Assembly: GCA_021813745.1 (NCBI GenBank)
Contig: JAKAJO010000025.1
Coordinates: 22,343-86,342 of the forward strand
Length of the DNA stretch: 64,000 bases
Origin: Acidobacteriota bacterium
GTDB lineage: Bacteria; Acidobacteriota; Terriglobia; Terriglobales; Acidobacteriaceae
Reading direction: 5' to 3'
The translations under genes were made by a program, and so were the position numbers. The notes under the pieces were generated by a model. It did not search any database. It was not told where the DNA came from and saw nothing but the letters and a program-made list of their open reading frames with translations. Below, piece by piece: positions 9,315 to 17,671 of the stretch. The stretch's first letter is position 1, and every line of letters starts with the position of its first letter.

Positions 9315-9338
9315 TATTCGAAGTATCTAATATTCGAA
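9315..9338. promoter_or_regulatory. Probable ArsR operator: two TATTCGAA repeats
   Basis: TATTCGAA occurs at 9,315-9,322 and again at 9,331-9,338, exactly 16 bases apart; each contains the palindrome TTCGAA. The pair ends ten bases before the ArsR start at 9,349. AT-rich repeated half-sites just upstream of an ArsR gene are typical autoregulatory operators, and this spacing would put two dimers about one and a half helical turns apart. Function is inferred. Confidence 0.6.
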
Positions 9339-9348
9339 CTTATGGTAG

Positions 9349-9708
9349 ATGGTCATGCCCGATGCACTGCGTCGCTTTAAAGCAGAAGTCTTTCAAGCAT
9401 TAGCACATCCGACGCGAATTGCGATTATCGATCTGCTTGGGGAGAAGGAGCTATCGGCTGGAGAACTGATGGAAAAGCTCGGCATCGAGCAAGCAAACAT
9501 TTCTCAACACCTCGCCGTGCTCCGATCCAGACAGTTGCTGGTAAATCGAAAGGTTGGCAACCAAGTTTTCTACTCGGTCCGCGACCGGCTCTTGCTTGAG
9601 GTGCTTGCGCTTATGCGCACCTATTTCCAAAATCATCTCACTGGTTCACTGGCATTAGCTCGCGAGATGAGCAGCGAGAATAAACGGATGAAAGCGACGC
9701 GATCGTAG
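9349..9708 (+). CDS. ArsR-family transcriptional regulator upstream of the Ehr operon
   Basis: 119 residues: ArsR/SmtB winged helix with FQALAHPTRIAIIDLLGEKE, recognition helix GIEQANISQHLAVLRSRQLL and wing RKVGNQVFYSV. Unlike the ArsR at 1.6 kb it has no cysteines, so a classical thiolate metal site is absent. The start may be ATG 9,349 or 9,355. It lies 38 bases before the membrane-complex operon on the same strand and behind a repeated TTCGAA operator, which suggests it controls both itself and that operon. Confidence 0.85.
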   Translation: MVMPDALRRFKAEVFQALAHPTRIAIIDLLGEKELSAGELMEKLGIEQANISQHLAVLRSRQLLVNRKVGNQVFYSVRDRLLLEVLALMRTYFQNHLTGSLALAREMSSENKRMKATRS

Positions 9709-9746
9709 AGGATCAAATTCGCTGAGAGAGCCTGACGAGAGGAATC

Positions 9747-11792
9747 TTGAGCCTTTATTTCTCGAGTTCGAATGTTGCCGCATGGATGCCAGGGCACAGC
9801 GTGACCACAATATTGGCGATTGTCCTGTCATGGACAATCCTCTCTGCAGGTTGCATGCTGCGGCCGCACAGTGTGCGGTATGTAGCACGCTTTCTCTTTC
9901 CGGTGGGTGCGTTAGGATCCATTGCGATGTTTATTGGAGCAGCATGGTATGTCTTCCATGCTTCCGCGCCTGAAACCATAACCCTTCCGCTCGGTCTCCC
10001 TGATCTTCCGTTTCACATTCGTCTGGATGCTCTGTCTGCATTCTTTCTGATGATCCTTGGACTTTCGAGTGCCGGTATTTCTCTGTTTGCAGCCGGATAT
10101 TTTCGTAGTGGGGAAGGAACTGCTCCAGGGGTTCTTGGACTTTACTACCATGTCTTTCTTGCAAGCATGGCGATTGTCATTCTTGCCGACGATGCTTACT
10201 TATTCATGGTGGCCTGGGAGACGATGGCGCTTTCTTCGTACTTCCTCGTCACCTCGCAGCACCGAATTCCTGAGATTCGCAGCGCTGGATTTCTGTATCT
10301 GCTAATGGCCCACCTAGGGGCCGTCTGCATTCTACTCAGCTTTGGCGTGATGCAGGGTGGAAGCTGGCAATTCACCCTCGACGCAATGCGTGGCGCATCG
10401 TTGAGCCCTTTCTGGGCAAGCGTTGCGTTTACGCTGGCGCTGATTGGATTCGGCGCCAAGGCAGGATTAGTACCTATGCACGTCTGGCTGCCAGAGGCGC
10501 ATCCCGCCGCACCTTCGCCCGTCTCCGCGATGATGAGCGGCCTGATGCTGAAGACAGCTATCTACGGGCTGCTACGAGTCACCTTCGATCTTCTTCATGT
10601 CCACTTCTGGCAATGGGGAGTGGCTGTGCTTGCATTGGGACTCTTCTCCGGATTGTTTGGGGCGATCTTTGCCGCAGTGCAGACGGACATGAAGCGACTG
10701 CTCGCATATTCATCTATCGAGAACATCGGCCTAATCTTTACGGGCATTGGACTTTCGATTCTATTCGCTGCAAGCCACTTGCTCCTCTTTGCAGCATTAG
10801 CATTGAGTGCGGCTTTGATCCACGCTCTAAATCACTCTCTATTCAAGAGTATGCTGTTTCTGGCGACCGGTTCCGTTTTACACGCCACGCGCCAACGGAG
10901 CCTCGGTAAGCTAGGCGGGCTGATTCGGTACATGCCGTGGGTTGCGACGCTGGCCTTGATTGGTACGCTCGCCATCGCCGGCTTACCTCCGCTGAATGGC
11001 TTCATTTCTGAGTGGCTACTTTTGCAGTCATTCCTTTTTACACCTCGGCTTCCGCACGCCTTCATCAATATGCTGATTCCGCTGGGTGCGGCGGCATTGG
11101 CGTTGACGGTGGCACTTGCGGCCTATGTCATGGTGAAGTTTTACGGAGTCATTTTCCTGGGGCAGCCCCGCGAGCCGTCTCTCCAACAAGCGCACGACGC
11201 AAATTGGCTCGAACGACTCGGTCTCAGTTGGCTGGCCGCAGGATGCATTGTAATCGGGGTACAGCCGCAACTGGCGCTTCACGCTGCGGGGAAAGCGACG
11301 AGATTGCTTGTGGGCCAGGCGGTGGTTCCCGATCCGTCGCTCTGGCGTATAGCTCCGATTGCGCCTGCACAGGCTTCGTATAGCGGATCGATCTTTCTCG
11401 GAGTGATCGTTTGCGTTGTTGCCATCACTTTTCTGGGGGTTCGTCTCCTAGCTCATGGCCGGATGCGCAGGACCGCTGCATGGGACTGCGGCTATCGCTG
11501 GCAAACATCGCGTATGCAGGATACTGCGGAGGGATTTGGTCAGCCGATTCGGCATATGTTTGGCGCCTTCTTCCAAATGGAACGCCAACTTCCCTCCGCG
11601 GACGACATGAATCCACGCTATCAAATGCACATTGAAGACCGCTTCTGGCGGGCCATGTACCGGCCCATCGCGGCAGCTGTGCCCCGACTAGCCGATGCGA
11701 TTAGTGTCCTGCAGGGAGGACGCCTTGCGATCTATCTGCTCTATAGCTTCCTGACGTTACTTGGCCTCCTGGTATTTGTTCTATGGCTTTGA
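9747..11792 (+). CDS. hyfB: Hyf/NuoL-like proton-pumping membrane subunit (HyfB-like)
   Basis: 681 residues, close to the about 670 of E. coli HyfB/HycC. It is almost entirely transmembrane and carries the Mrp/NuoL proton-channel core: PDLPFHIRLDALSAFF, FMVAWETMALSSYFLV, GAKAGLVPMHVWLPEAHPAA with PSPVSAMMSG, and YSSIENIGLI. A charged C-terminal segment (AAWDCGYRWQTSRMQDTAEGF) is typical of HyfB. The annotated start is TTG 9,747 behind GAGAGGAA; ATG 9,786 is an alternative. The stop overlaps the next gene by ten bases. It would form part of the ion-translocating arm of a Complex I-related enzyme. Confidence 0.9.
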   Translation: MSLYFSSSNVAAWMPGHSVTTILAIVLSWTILSAGCMLRPHSVRYVARFLFPVGALGSIAMFIGAAWYVFHASAPETITLPLGLPDLPFHIRLDALSAFFLMILGLSSAGISLFAAGYFRSGEGTAPGVLGLYYHVFLASMAIVILADDAYLFMVAWETMALSSYFLVTSQHRIPEIRSAGFLYLLMAHLGAVCILLSFGVMQGGSWQFTLDAMRGASLSPFWASVAFTLALIGFGAKAGLVPMHVWLPEAHPAAPSPVSAMMSGLMLKTAIYGLLRVTFDLLHVHFWQWGVAVLALGLFSGLFGAIFAAVQTDMKRLLAYSSIENIGLIFTGIGLSILFAASHLLLFAALALSAALIHALNHSLFKSMLFLATGSVLHATRQRSLGKLGGLIRYMPWVATLALIGTLAIAGLPPLNGFISEWLLLQSFLFTPRLPHAFINMLIPLGAAALALTVALAAYVMVKFYGVIFLGQPREPSLQQAHDANWLERLGLSWLAAGCIVIGVQPQLALHAAGKATRLLVGQAVVPDPSLWRIAPIAPAQASYSGSIFLGVIVCVVAITFLGVRLLAHGRMRRTAAWDCGYRWQTSRMQDTAEGFGQPIRHMFGAFFQMERQLPSADDMNPRYQMHIEDRFWRAMYRPIAAAVPRLADAISVLQGGRLAIYLLYSFLTLLGLLVFVLWL

Positions 11793-12751
11793 AATTCGTC
11801 CCATTTATGTGGCAGTTTGGAGAGGTAATCCTCGCCGTTGCATTGGCGCCCCTGTTCGCAGGCTGGATCGGTCAGTGTCGTGCCTGGATGCAAAACAGAT
11901 CGGCGCCACCGCTGACTCAGCAATACCGCATGCTGCGGAAGCTCTTTAAAAAAGACGTTGCTTTGGCGGAGAATGCATCGCGGCTCTACCGCACCGCGCC
12001 GTATGTCCTGTTCGCTACGATGGTGTTGGTCGCAGCAATTACCCCTTCTGTCGTTACCGATTTGCCCTTTGCGCACGCGGCGGACGCCATCGCGCTCATT
12101 GGACTGTTCGCCACAGCGAGGGTATTCCAGGCACTCGCGGCTATGGACATTGGAACATCGTTTGGGACGCTTGGAGCCAGACGAGAGATGATGGTTGGTT
12201 TCCTTGCGGAACCGGCGATTCTCATGGTGTTCTTCAATGCATTTCTTCTTTTTGACAGCACCGCACTAACCAGTCTCGTCGACAACTACTCGACGCATCC
12301 GTCCGTCATTGATCCGAGCGTAATCTTCGCTGCGATCGCATTTGTCATGGTCTTGCTCGCGGAGAATGCGAGAATCCCGATCGACAATCCAGCGACGCAT
12401 CTCGAATTGACGATGATTCACGAAGCGATGGTGCTCGAGTATTCTGCGCGTCACCTTGCGCTGGTCGAATGGGCATCGTCCCTCAAGCTATTCAACTACG
12501 TCTGCATCGGCATCGCGCTATTTCTGCCTTGGGGTATTGCCATTCACGGAGCCAATCTTATCGCGATTCTGATTGCACTTGCTGCACTCTCTGTGAAACT
12601 TGCTTTCTGTGGGGCAGTACTTGCACTCATCGAATCACTTTCGGCGAAACTTCGGATCTTTCGCGCACCGGAGTTTCTGGCCATGGCCTTTCTGATTGCC
12701 GTGCTGGGACTGCTTGTTCATCTATTACTGGGAGCGAATACAAATGCTTAG
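11783..12751 (+). CDS. hyfC: NuoH-like membrane anchor subunit (HyfC-like)
   Basis: 322 residues with about eight membrane helices. NuoH/HycD hallmarks include RLYRTAPYVLFATM, MDIGTSFGTLGARREMM and the conserved acidic loop AENARIPIDNPATHLELTM followed by IHEAMVLEYS. This subunit attaches the hydrophilic electron-transfer module (HyfG/HyfI) to the membrane arm and lines the quinone/E-channel region in Complex I relatives. ATG 11,783 lies inside the end of hyfB and its own stop overlaps the next start, showing a tightly coupled operon. Confidence 0.92.
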   Translation: MALKFVPFMWQFGEVILAVALAPLFAGWIGQCRAWMQNRSAPPLTQQYRMLRKLFKKDVALAENASRLYRTAPYVLFATMVLVAAITPSVVTDLPFAHAADAIALIGLFATARVFQALAAMDIGTSFGTLGARREMMVGFLAEPAILMVFFNAFLLFDSTALTSLVDNYSTHPSVIDPSVIFAAIAFVMVLLAENARIPIDNPATHLELTMIHEAMVLEYSARHLALVEWASSLKLFNYVCIGIALFLPWGIAIHGANLIAILIALAALSVKLAFCGAVLALIESLSAKLRIFRAPEFLAMAFLIAVLGLLVHLLLGANTNA

Positions 12752-13409
12752 ATCGCACCTGGATCTCGAATTTGCAAAGCTGCTTGCCGCTGCCATGCTG
12801 CTTCTTTCTTTCGTCATGCTGTCGACACGACGTACACAACAATTGATTACGCTGTTCGCTTGGCAGGGGACCATTCTCTTCTTGTCCACCGTACTCGTAG
12901 CGCATGACGCAGGCGTGACGGAGTTGTATTTCTCCGCGGCGCTCACCCTGATCCTGAAAGTGATTACTCTGCCATTGGTACTTCATTTTCTGATTCGGAG
13001 GCTTGGGGCACAGTGGGACAACGAGCCGTTGGTTAATATTCCCGTCACAATGCTCGTCGGCCTGGTACTTGTGATCTTTGCATTTGGTCTTGCTCAGCCC
13101 ATCAGCATACTGGCCACAACGATCATGCGCCATACCATCGGCATCGCGCTGTCTGTCATTCTGCTTTCGTTCCTTATGATGATTACGCGGCGCAAGGCTG
13201 TGACACAGGTGATCGGGTTCCTCGCGATGGAAAACGGGCTTTTCCTTGCCGCTACTAGCGCAACGTACGGCATGCCGATGGTGATTGAGCTGGGCATCGC
13301 GCTCGATCTTCTCGTAGCTGTCTTCATACTTGGGATATTTTTCTTCCAGATCCGTGAGCAGTTCGACAGTCTTGATCTTCATCACCTTGAGTCACTGCGG
13401 GAGGAGTAA
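12744..13409 (+). CDS. hyfE: HyfE-like membrane subunit
   Basis: 221 residues and strongly hydrophobic. The C-terminal half resembles NuoK (MRHTIGIALSVILLSFLMMI, then FLAMENGLFLAATSATYGMPM with the conserved membrane glutamate). ATG 12,744 is chosen because GGAG at 12,731-12,734 precedes it and it overlaps the hyfC stop by eight bases; the open frame extends a further 16 codons upstream. In Hyf/Ehr complexes this subunit joins the pumping subunits. Confidence 0.88.
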   Translation: MLRSHLDLEFAKLLAAAMLLLSFVMLSTRRTQQLITLFAWQGTILFLSTVLVAHDAGVTELYFSAALTLILKVITLPLVLHFLIRRLGAQWDNEPLVNIPVTMLVGLVLVIFAFGLAQPISILATTIMRHTIGIALSVILLSFLMMITRRKAVTQVIGFLAMENGLFLAATSATYGMPMVIELGIALDLLVAVFILGIFFFQIREQFDSLDLHHLESLREE

Positions 13410-13410
13410 C

Positions 13411-14862
13411 GTGGAACTGTTGCTGGTTCTGGGGCTGCCACTGATCGGGACGTTAATTCTCGCAATTGCAGGCGCGCGCCGTTATGCGGCAGAGGTGAAC
13501 ATCGGCATCAGTTTTATGACGCTGATCTTTGCATCCTTCCTTGTCTTGCGCATCATCAGGAGCGGACCGTTGCTGGTCTGGCATGAACAATTCTTTGTGG
13601 ACTCGTTCAACGTTTTTCTGGTAGCACTCACCGCGTTTGTTGGCATGACTACGGCTGTCTTTTCTCGGCCTTACATGCATATCGAAGAAGATCATGGAAA
13701 GCTAAGCGCGAAGCGCCTTCGCCTGTATCACAGCATGTATCAGCTTTTCATGTTCGCGATGCTGCTGGCGCTGCTCACCAACAATATGGGGCTCGTATGG
13801 GTTGCTATGGAGGCAGCAACGCTCTCGACCGTTTTGCTGGTATCGCTCTACAGAACGAAAGCAAGCCTGGAAGCCGCATGGAAATACTTCATCCTGTGTG
13901 GCGTGGGAATCGCTCAGGCCCTGTTTGGAACGATCCTCCTCTATTTTGCCGCCGAGCATACTTTGGGACGTCAAGGAATGACGGCACTTCTCTGGACGCA
14001 CCTGAACGCTGTGAAGACAGAGTTGGAGCCCACCGTGTTGGGTCTCGCATTCGTCTTCCTTCTTGTCGGGTACGGTACCAAGGTTGGACTGGCTCCTTTG
14101 CATAATTGGCTTCCTGATGCTCATGCCGAAGGGCCAACGCCCGTCTCCGCAGTACTCTCGGGTCTTCTCTTGAACGTCGCGCTCTATGCTGTCGTCCGCT
14201 GCAAGGTTCTGGCCGTCGGATCGATCGGCTCGTTGATTCCATCCAGGATGATGATGGCGTTCGGATTGTTATCCGCCCTGCTTGGAGCGTTCTTCTTATG
14301 GCGACAACACGACATTAAGCGCCTTTTTGGATACTCGTCGATCGAGCACATGGGCATTATTACGTTTGCGTTTGGACTGGGCGGACCTATTGCCAACTTC
14401 GCAGCACTTCTGCACATGACCGTCCACTCGCTCACCAAGTCGTCTATCTTTTTTACCGCAGGTCACGCGTCGCAAACAGCCGGAACTCAGCAGGTGGACG
14501 GAATTCGAGGACTTGCGGAGATCAACCCAACGGTCGGATGGGGACTGATGCTGGGCTCACTGGCAATTCTTGGGATGCCTCCATTCGGGGTATTCGCAAG
14601 CGAATTCCTGATACTCACGACCGCAATGCGTGAGCATCCATGGGCCACGCCATTCTTGCTCATTGCGCTCGGCGTAGCGTTCGCCGGCATATTCATCAAG
14701 GTGCAACCGATGGTCTTTGGCGAGAGCGACGCACCCAAACTTCCGCATTCACCTGCTCTCGTTCCCGTGTTTGTGCATCTCGCTTTGGTTCTCACTCTGG
14801 GCTTGTATATCCCCCCGGCGCTGGCTGAGTGGTACCGCGCCGCGGCAAGGTTAATTGGATAA
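13411..14862 (+). CDS. hyfF: HyfF-like NuoL/M-type proton-pumping subunit
   Basis: 483 residues starting at GTG 13,411, which has a near-perfect GGAGGAG five bases upstream; the frame is open further back but overlaps hyfE. Antiporter-like core motifs: NMGLVWVAMEAATLSTVLLV, GYGTKVGLAPLHNWLPDAHA with EGPTPVSAVLSG, FGYSSIEHMGIITFAFGLGG and HSLTKSSIFFTAGH. This is the second Mrp-type subunit of the complex, as in E. coli Hyf, which encodes HyfB and HyfF; the HyfD-type third subunit is absent here. Confidence 0.9.
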   Translation: MELLLVLGLPLIGTLILAIAGARRYAAEVNIGISFMTLIFASFLVLRIIRSGPLLVWHEQFFVDSFNVFLVALTAFVGMTTAVFSRPYMHIEEDHGKLSAKRLRLYHSMYQLFMFAMLLALLTNNMGLVWVAMEAATLSTVLLVSLYRTKASLEAAWKYFILCGVGIAQALFGTILLYFAAEHTLGRQGMTALLWTHLNAVKTELEPTVLGLAFVFLLVGYGTKVGLAPLHNWLPDAHAEGPTPVSAVLSGLLLNVALYAVVRCKVLAVGSIGSLIPSRMMMAFGLLSALLGAFFLWRQHDIKRLFGYSSIEHMGIITFAFGLGGPIANFAALLHMTVHSLTKSSIFFTAGHASQTAGTQQVDGIRGLAEINPTVGWGLMLGSLAILGMPPFGVFASEFLILTTAMREHPWATPFLLIALGVAFAGIFIKVQPMVFGESDAPKLPHSPALVPVFVHLALVLTLGLYIPPALAEWYRAAARLIG

Positions 14863-14866
14863 CTCG

Positions 14867-16414
14867 ATGACGCCAGATTCAATCAAAGAAGCGGAAGGCG
14901 GACTGTACTCGAACCTGCGGTGCCGAAAGTTCGAGGCCGGCGCAGTGGCTTGGCGTAACTTTGCGGAGACAACGCGCTCGGACGGTGGCAGACTGCTGGC
15001 CCTGTGGGGCACTGATGATTGTGACAGGGATGGGAGGCTCCGCATCGTTGCGTGCTATCTCAATGCCGAATCTCTAGCCGTAGTCGAGCACGCAATGGAC
15101 AGTTGCTCAAAGCCGCTCTACCCGAGCCTCGTCGAATTTTTCCCGAGTGCATTGAGGATGGAGCGTGCTGTTGCCGATCTTCTTGGAATCCAGAGTATGC
15201 AGCCGGACCACCGTGGCTGGCTGCGGCACAACGGTTGGCCAGAGGGTGTCTTTCCGCTGCGTCGCAGCTTCAACGCGAGCACTCAATATCAGCTTGACTC
15301 GGAGCCTTACTCATTCATACAGGTAGAAGGTGACGGCGTTCACGAGATTCCAGTGGGGCCTGTACACGCGGGCACCATTGAACCAGGCCACTTCCGCTTC
15401 TCTGTGGTAGGCGAAAAGGTCCTTCGCCTCGAGGAACGGCTTGGCTATGCGCACAAGGGCATCGAGAAGCGCTTCGAAGAGCTCCGCCAAAAAGAGGGGC
15501 ACAAGTTGGCGGCGCGCATTTCTGGCGATTCGGCCGTTGCCTATTCATGGGCTTACTGTGCGGCACTGGAATCCATTACGCAAACAACCTGTCCGCCACG
15601 AGCGGCACAGTTGCGGGCCCTGGCTCTGGAGCATGAGCGCATCGCTAATCATCTGGGCGATCTTGGGGCACTGGGCAATGATGCTGGTTTCGCTTTCGGA
15701 CTCACACAGTTCTCGCGCTTGAAAGAAGATCTCCTCCGCATTCATCAACCCATCTTCGGCACCCGTTATCTGATGGATTTCATTCAACCCGGCGGGGTAG
15801 CGGTCAATTTGCCGCAGGATGCGCCACAATTACTTCTGGACCACTACGCCGCTCTCGAGATCAGTGTCTCAGAACTGCGCGGCATCTATGAGAATCATGC
15901 CGGTGTTCAGGACCGATTCAGAGGCGCCGGAGTGCTCTCGAATGAGATTGCGGTGCGATTGGGTGCCATGGGACTTGCTGGGCGTGCCTCGGGCATTGCC
16001 CATGATCTCCGCGTCGATTGTCCATGGCATCCCTACAACGACGTGACTTTGAAGATAGCTACACAGACCACAGGTGACGTCGCCGCTCGCGTGAATGTAC
16101 GCTTCGACGAAATCGTACAGTCGATAATGATCTGCCGTGAACTTTTAACCAACATTGCAGATGGCGCAATTGTGTCTGACGTTCCTGACGCCGCTCCTGG
16201 CATCCTGGGCGTGGGCGTTATTGAGGGGTGGAGAGGCCCGGTCCTCATAGCATTAGAGACTGGGCCGTCAGGAATGATTCGACGCTGCCATGCCCACGAC
16301 CCATCCTGGCAGAACTGGCCTCTGATTGAGTACGCGATTCTAGGGAATATCGTGCCCGACTTTCCATTAATCAACAAGTCATTCAATTTGTCCTACAGCG
16401 GACAGGACGGGTGA
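14867..16414 (+). CDS. hyfG: Hydrogenase-like large subunit without NiFe ligands (HyfG-like, Ehr type)
   Basis: About 515 residues: a NuoC-like N-terminal domain (to about 130) fused to a NuoD/large-subunit domain (HEIPVGPVHAGTIEPGHFRF, LEHERIANHLGDLG). Where group 4 hydrogenases have R-x-CGIC-x3-H this protein has RISGDSAVAYS (about residues 217-227), so both cysteines are serine. The C-terminus ends NKSFNLSYSGQDG where hydrogenases have DPCxxC. The NiFe site therefore cannot form, as in Ehr (hydrogenase-related) complexes. ATG 14,867 is preferred; TTG 14,855, overlapping the hyfF stop, is an alternative. No hyp maturation genes are present. Confidence 0.88.
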   Translation: MTPDSIKEAEGGLYSNLRCRKFEAGAVAWRNFAETTRSDGGRLLALWGTDDCDRDGRLRIVACYLNAESLAVVEHAMDSCSKPLYPSLVEFFPSALRMERAVADLLGIQSMQPDHRGWLRHNGWPEGVFPLRRSFNASTQYQLDSEPYSFIQVEGDGVHEIPVGPVHAGTIEPGHFRFSVVGEKVLRLEERLGYAHKGIEKRFEELRQKEGHKLAARISGDSAVAYSWAYCAALESITQTTCPPRAAQLRALALEHERIANHLGDLGALGNDAGFAFGLTQFSRLKEDLLRIHQPIFGTRYLMDFIQPGGVAVNLPQDAPQLLLDHYAALEISVSELRGIYENHAGVQDRFRGAGVLSNEIAVRLGAMGLAGRASGIAHDLRVDCPWHPYNDVTLKIATQTTGDVAARVNVRFDEIVQSIMICRELLTNIADGAIVSDVPDAAPGILGVGVIEGWRGPVLIALETGPSGMIRRCHAHDPSWQNWPLIEYAILGNIVPDFPLINKSFNLSYSGQDG

Positions 16415-16421
16415 GGCGGAG

Positions 16422-16934
16422 ATGATCAAGACCCTTGGGCGCATGATTCGCACAGGAATCCTGACCGAGAAGATTGAGAGAGTAGCAAGGCCGGATTCTG
16501 AAGCGGACGAGATCCACGCAAAGCTTCGCGGGATCCTGGGCCGTGCCCTCTGTATTCGCCAGGTCGATGCCGGCTCCTGCAATGGATGCGAACTCGAGAT
16601 TCAGGCCCTCAACAACCCGTACTACAATCTCGAGGGCCTTGGAATCAAGTTCGTGGCCAGCCCCCGTCACGCAGACATGTTGCTCGTCACCGGCCCCGTA
16701 TCGGTCAATATGGAAGAAGCGCTCAAGCGCACTTTCGATGCCATGCCCGATCCAAAGTTTGTTGTCGCTGTCGGAGATTGCGGTGCATGTGGGGGGATCT
16801 TTGGCGAGAGCTATGCCAGCAGAGGCGCAGTCGCTCATGTCATCCCAGTCGACTCCACGGTTCCAGGCTGCCCGCCAACTCCCACCGCCATTCTTCAAGC
16901 CATTCTCCAAGCCGTTTCGCCCGGCCAAGTATAG
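16422..16934 (+). CDS. hyfI: NuoB-like iron-sulfur small subunit (HyfI-like)
   Basis: 170 residues. The proximal [4Fe-4S] ligands of the NuoB/HyfI family are all present: SCNGCELEIQ, VVAVGDCGACGG and TVPGCPPTP. A basic amphipathic N-terminus (KTLGRMIRTGILTEK) is as in HyfI/HycG. The retained cluster beside a large subunit without metal ligands suggests an electron-transfer or conformational role rather than hydrogen chemistry. It is the last gene of the operon, starting seven bases after hyfG. No HyfA- or HyfH-like ferredoxin subunits occur in the window. Confidence 0.92.
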   Translation: MIKTLGRMIRTGILTEKIERVARPDSEADEIHAKLRGILGRALCIRQVDAGSCNGCELEIQALNNPYYNLEGLGIKFVASPRHADMLLVTGPVSVNMEEALKRTFDAMPDPKFVVAVGDCGACGGIFGESYASRGAVAHVIPVDSTVPGCPPTPTAILQAILQAVSPGQV

Positions 16935-16969
16935 GGAGAACTCGCGTGGGCAACGGTTGAAGTCACTTC

Positions 16970-17278
16970 TTCAAGAAACTGTTTCATAAATCCTTCTCCA
17001 TCCATTGCGCCGAGCAATGTACGTCAGGCGTCAAGCCAAACATCTTGTTGTTCCTACTGCTTCAAACGCCGCCAGCAGGTCGCCGGAGATGGATGATTGT
17101 CCTGAAGAAATTGCCACGCCGCCCCGGTCCACAACGCCCAAAGGATGCCTTCCAAACAGGCCCAGTTCGACACCCCAAGACGGCCCCGCTTATCGCGGCG
17201 ACGTTTGGGCTCAGGCAACAGCGGCTCAATCAGAGATCACCGTGCATCGGTCAACAGTTCGAATCGACGCTTGGTCAC
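16970..17278 (-). pseudogene. Decayed IS5-family transposase, N-terminal part
   Basis: One minus-strand frame from about 17,278 downwards reads TKRRFELLTDAR-stop-SLIEPLLPEPKRRRDKRG, then LEGILWALWTGAAWQ, then RRLKQ-stop and QDVWLDA-stop-RTLLGAMDGEG. This matches the start of IS5-type transposases (LTD..W..I.PLLP; GILWVLRTGA.W; W..F). All three in-frame stops sit where the family has tryptophan, so TGG codons have become TGA or TAG. The catalytic half is missing. The element is inactive and probably old. Confidence 0.72.
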
Positions 17279-17494
17279 CCAACCAGTGAGCCAAACTCAG
17301 ACCGCATCAAAAGTACCCACCTTGAAGCCGAAGCGATTTATTAAGCAGCCTTCAGGATGAAGGTTGCAGATTTGGGCGGAGTTAAGGATCAATCGCATTC
17401 TTAATTTCAGCGGTTGGGTGCCTGTTGCACCCCATATCAAACTCACGACCTCTGCTTTTTCAGGGAGTCATCGGCCATAAACCCTTTAGATTTA

Positions 17495-17539
17495 TGGCGG
17501 GGACGACGGGGCTCGAACCCGCGACCTCTGCCGTGACAG
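17495..17539 (-). other. Attachment-site relic: 3' half of tRNA-Asp
   Basis: Read on the minus strand, the 45 bases begin with the anticodon loop CTGTCAC (GTC anticodon, Asp), the 3' anticodon arm GGCAG, variable loop AGGTC, a complete T-arm (GCGGG TTCGAGC CCCGT) and end CCCCGCCA, including the encoded CCA. The 5' half is absent: the sequence before CTGTCAC does not pair with GGCAG. A 3' half cut at the anticodon loop is the normal identity block left by tyrosine-recombinase elements. The intact tRNA should lie at the far end of the element, to the right of the window. Confidence 0.8.
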
Positions 17540-17621
17540 TCTACCCGTACTAGGTTTTTCAACGACTTACGAACCCGTGGGGAACGCCTAAGACCACCGA
17601 AGTCGTCGAAGACCGCGCATT

Positions 17622-17642
17622 TTGTGGATCGGATTGTGGATC
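17622..17642. repeat. Direct repeat TTGTGGATC beside the att site
   Basis: TTGTGGATC occurs at 17,622-17,630 and 17,634-17,642, 12 bases apart, about 85 bases inside the inferred element from the tRNA fragment. Short tandem repeats at this distance from a core site are what integrase arm-type binding sites look like. No integrase gene is near, so the role is an inference. Confidence 0.45.
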
Positions 17643-17671
17643 AAAATCGTGTCTTTACATTCATCAAGCGG

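Noticed and set aside
9747..16934. An active H2-evolving hydrogenase
   Set aside because: The large subunit lacks all four NiFe cysteine ligands and no maturation genes are present.
17495..17539. A functional tRNA gene
   Set aside because: Only the 3' half is present; no D-arm, acceptor 5' strand or anticodon 5' stem.
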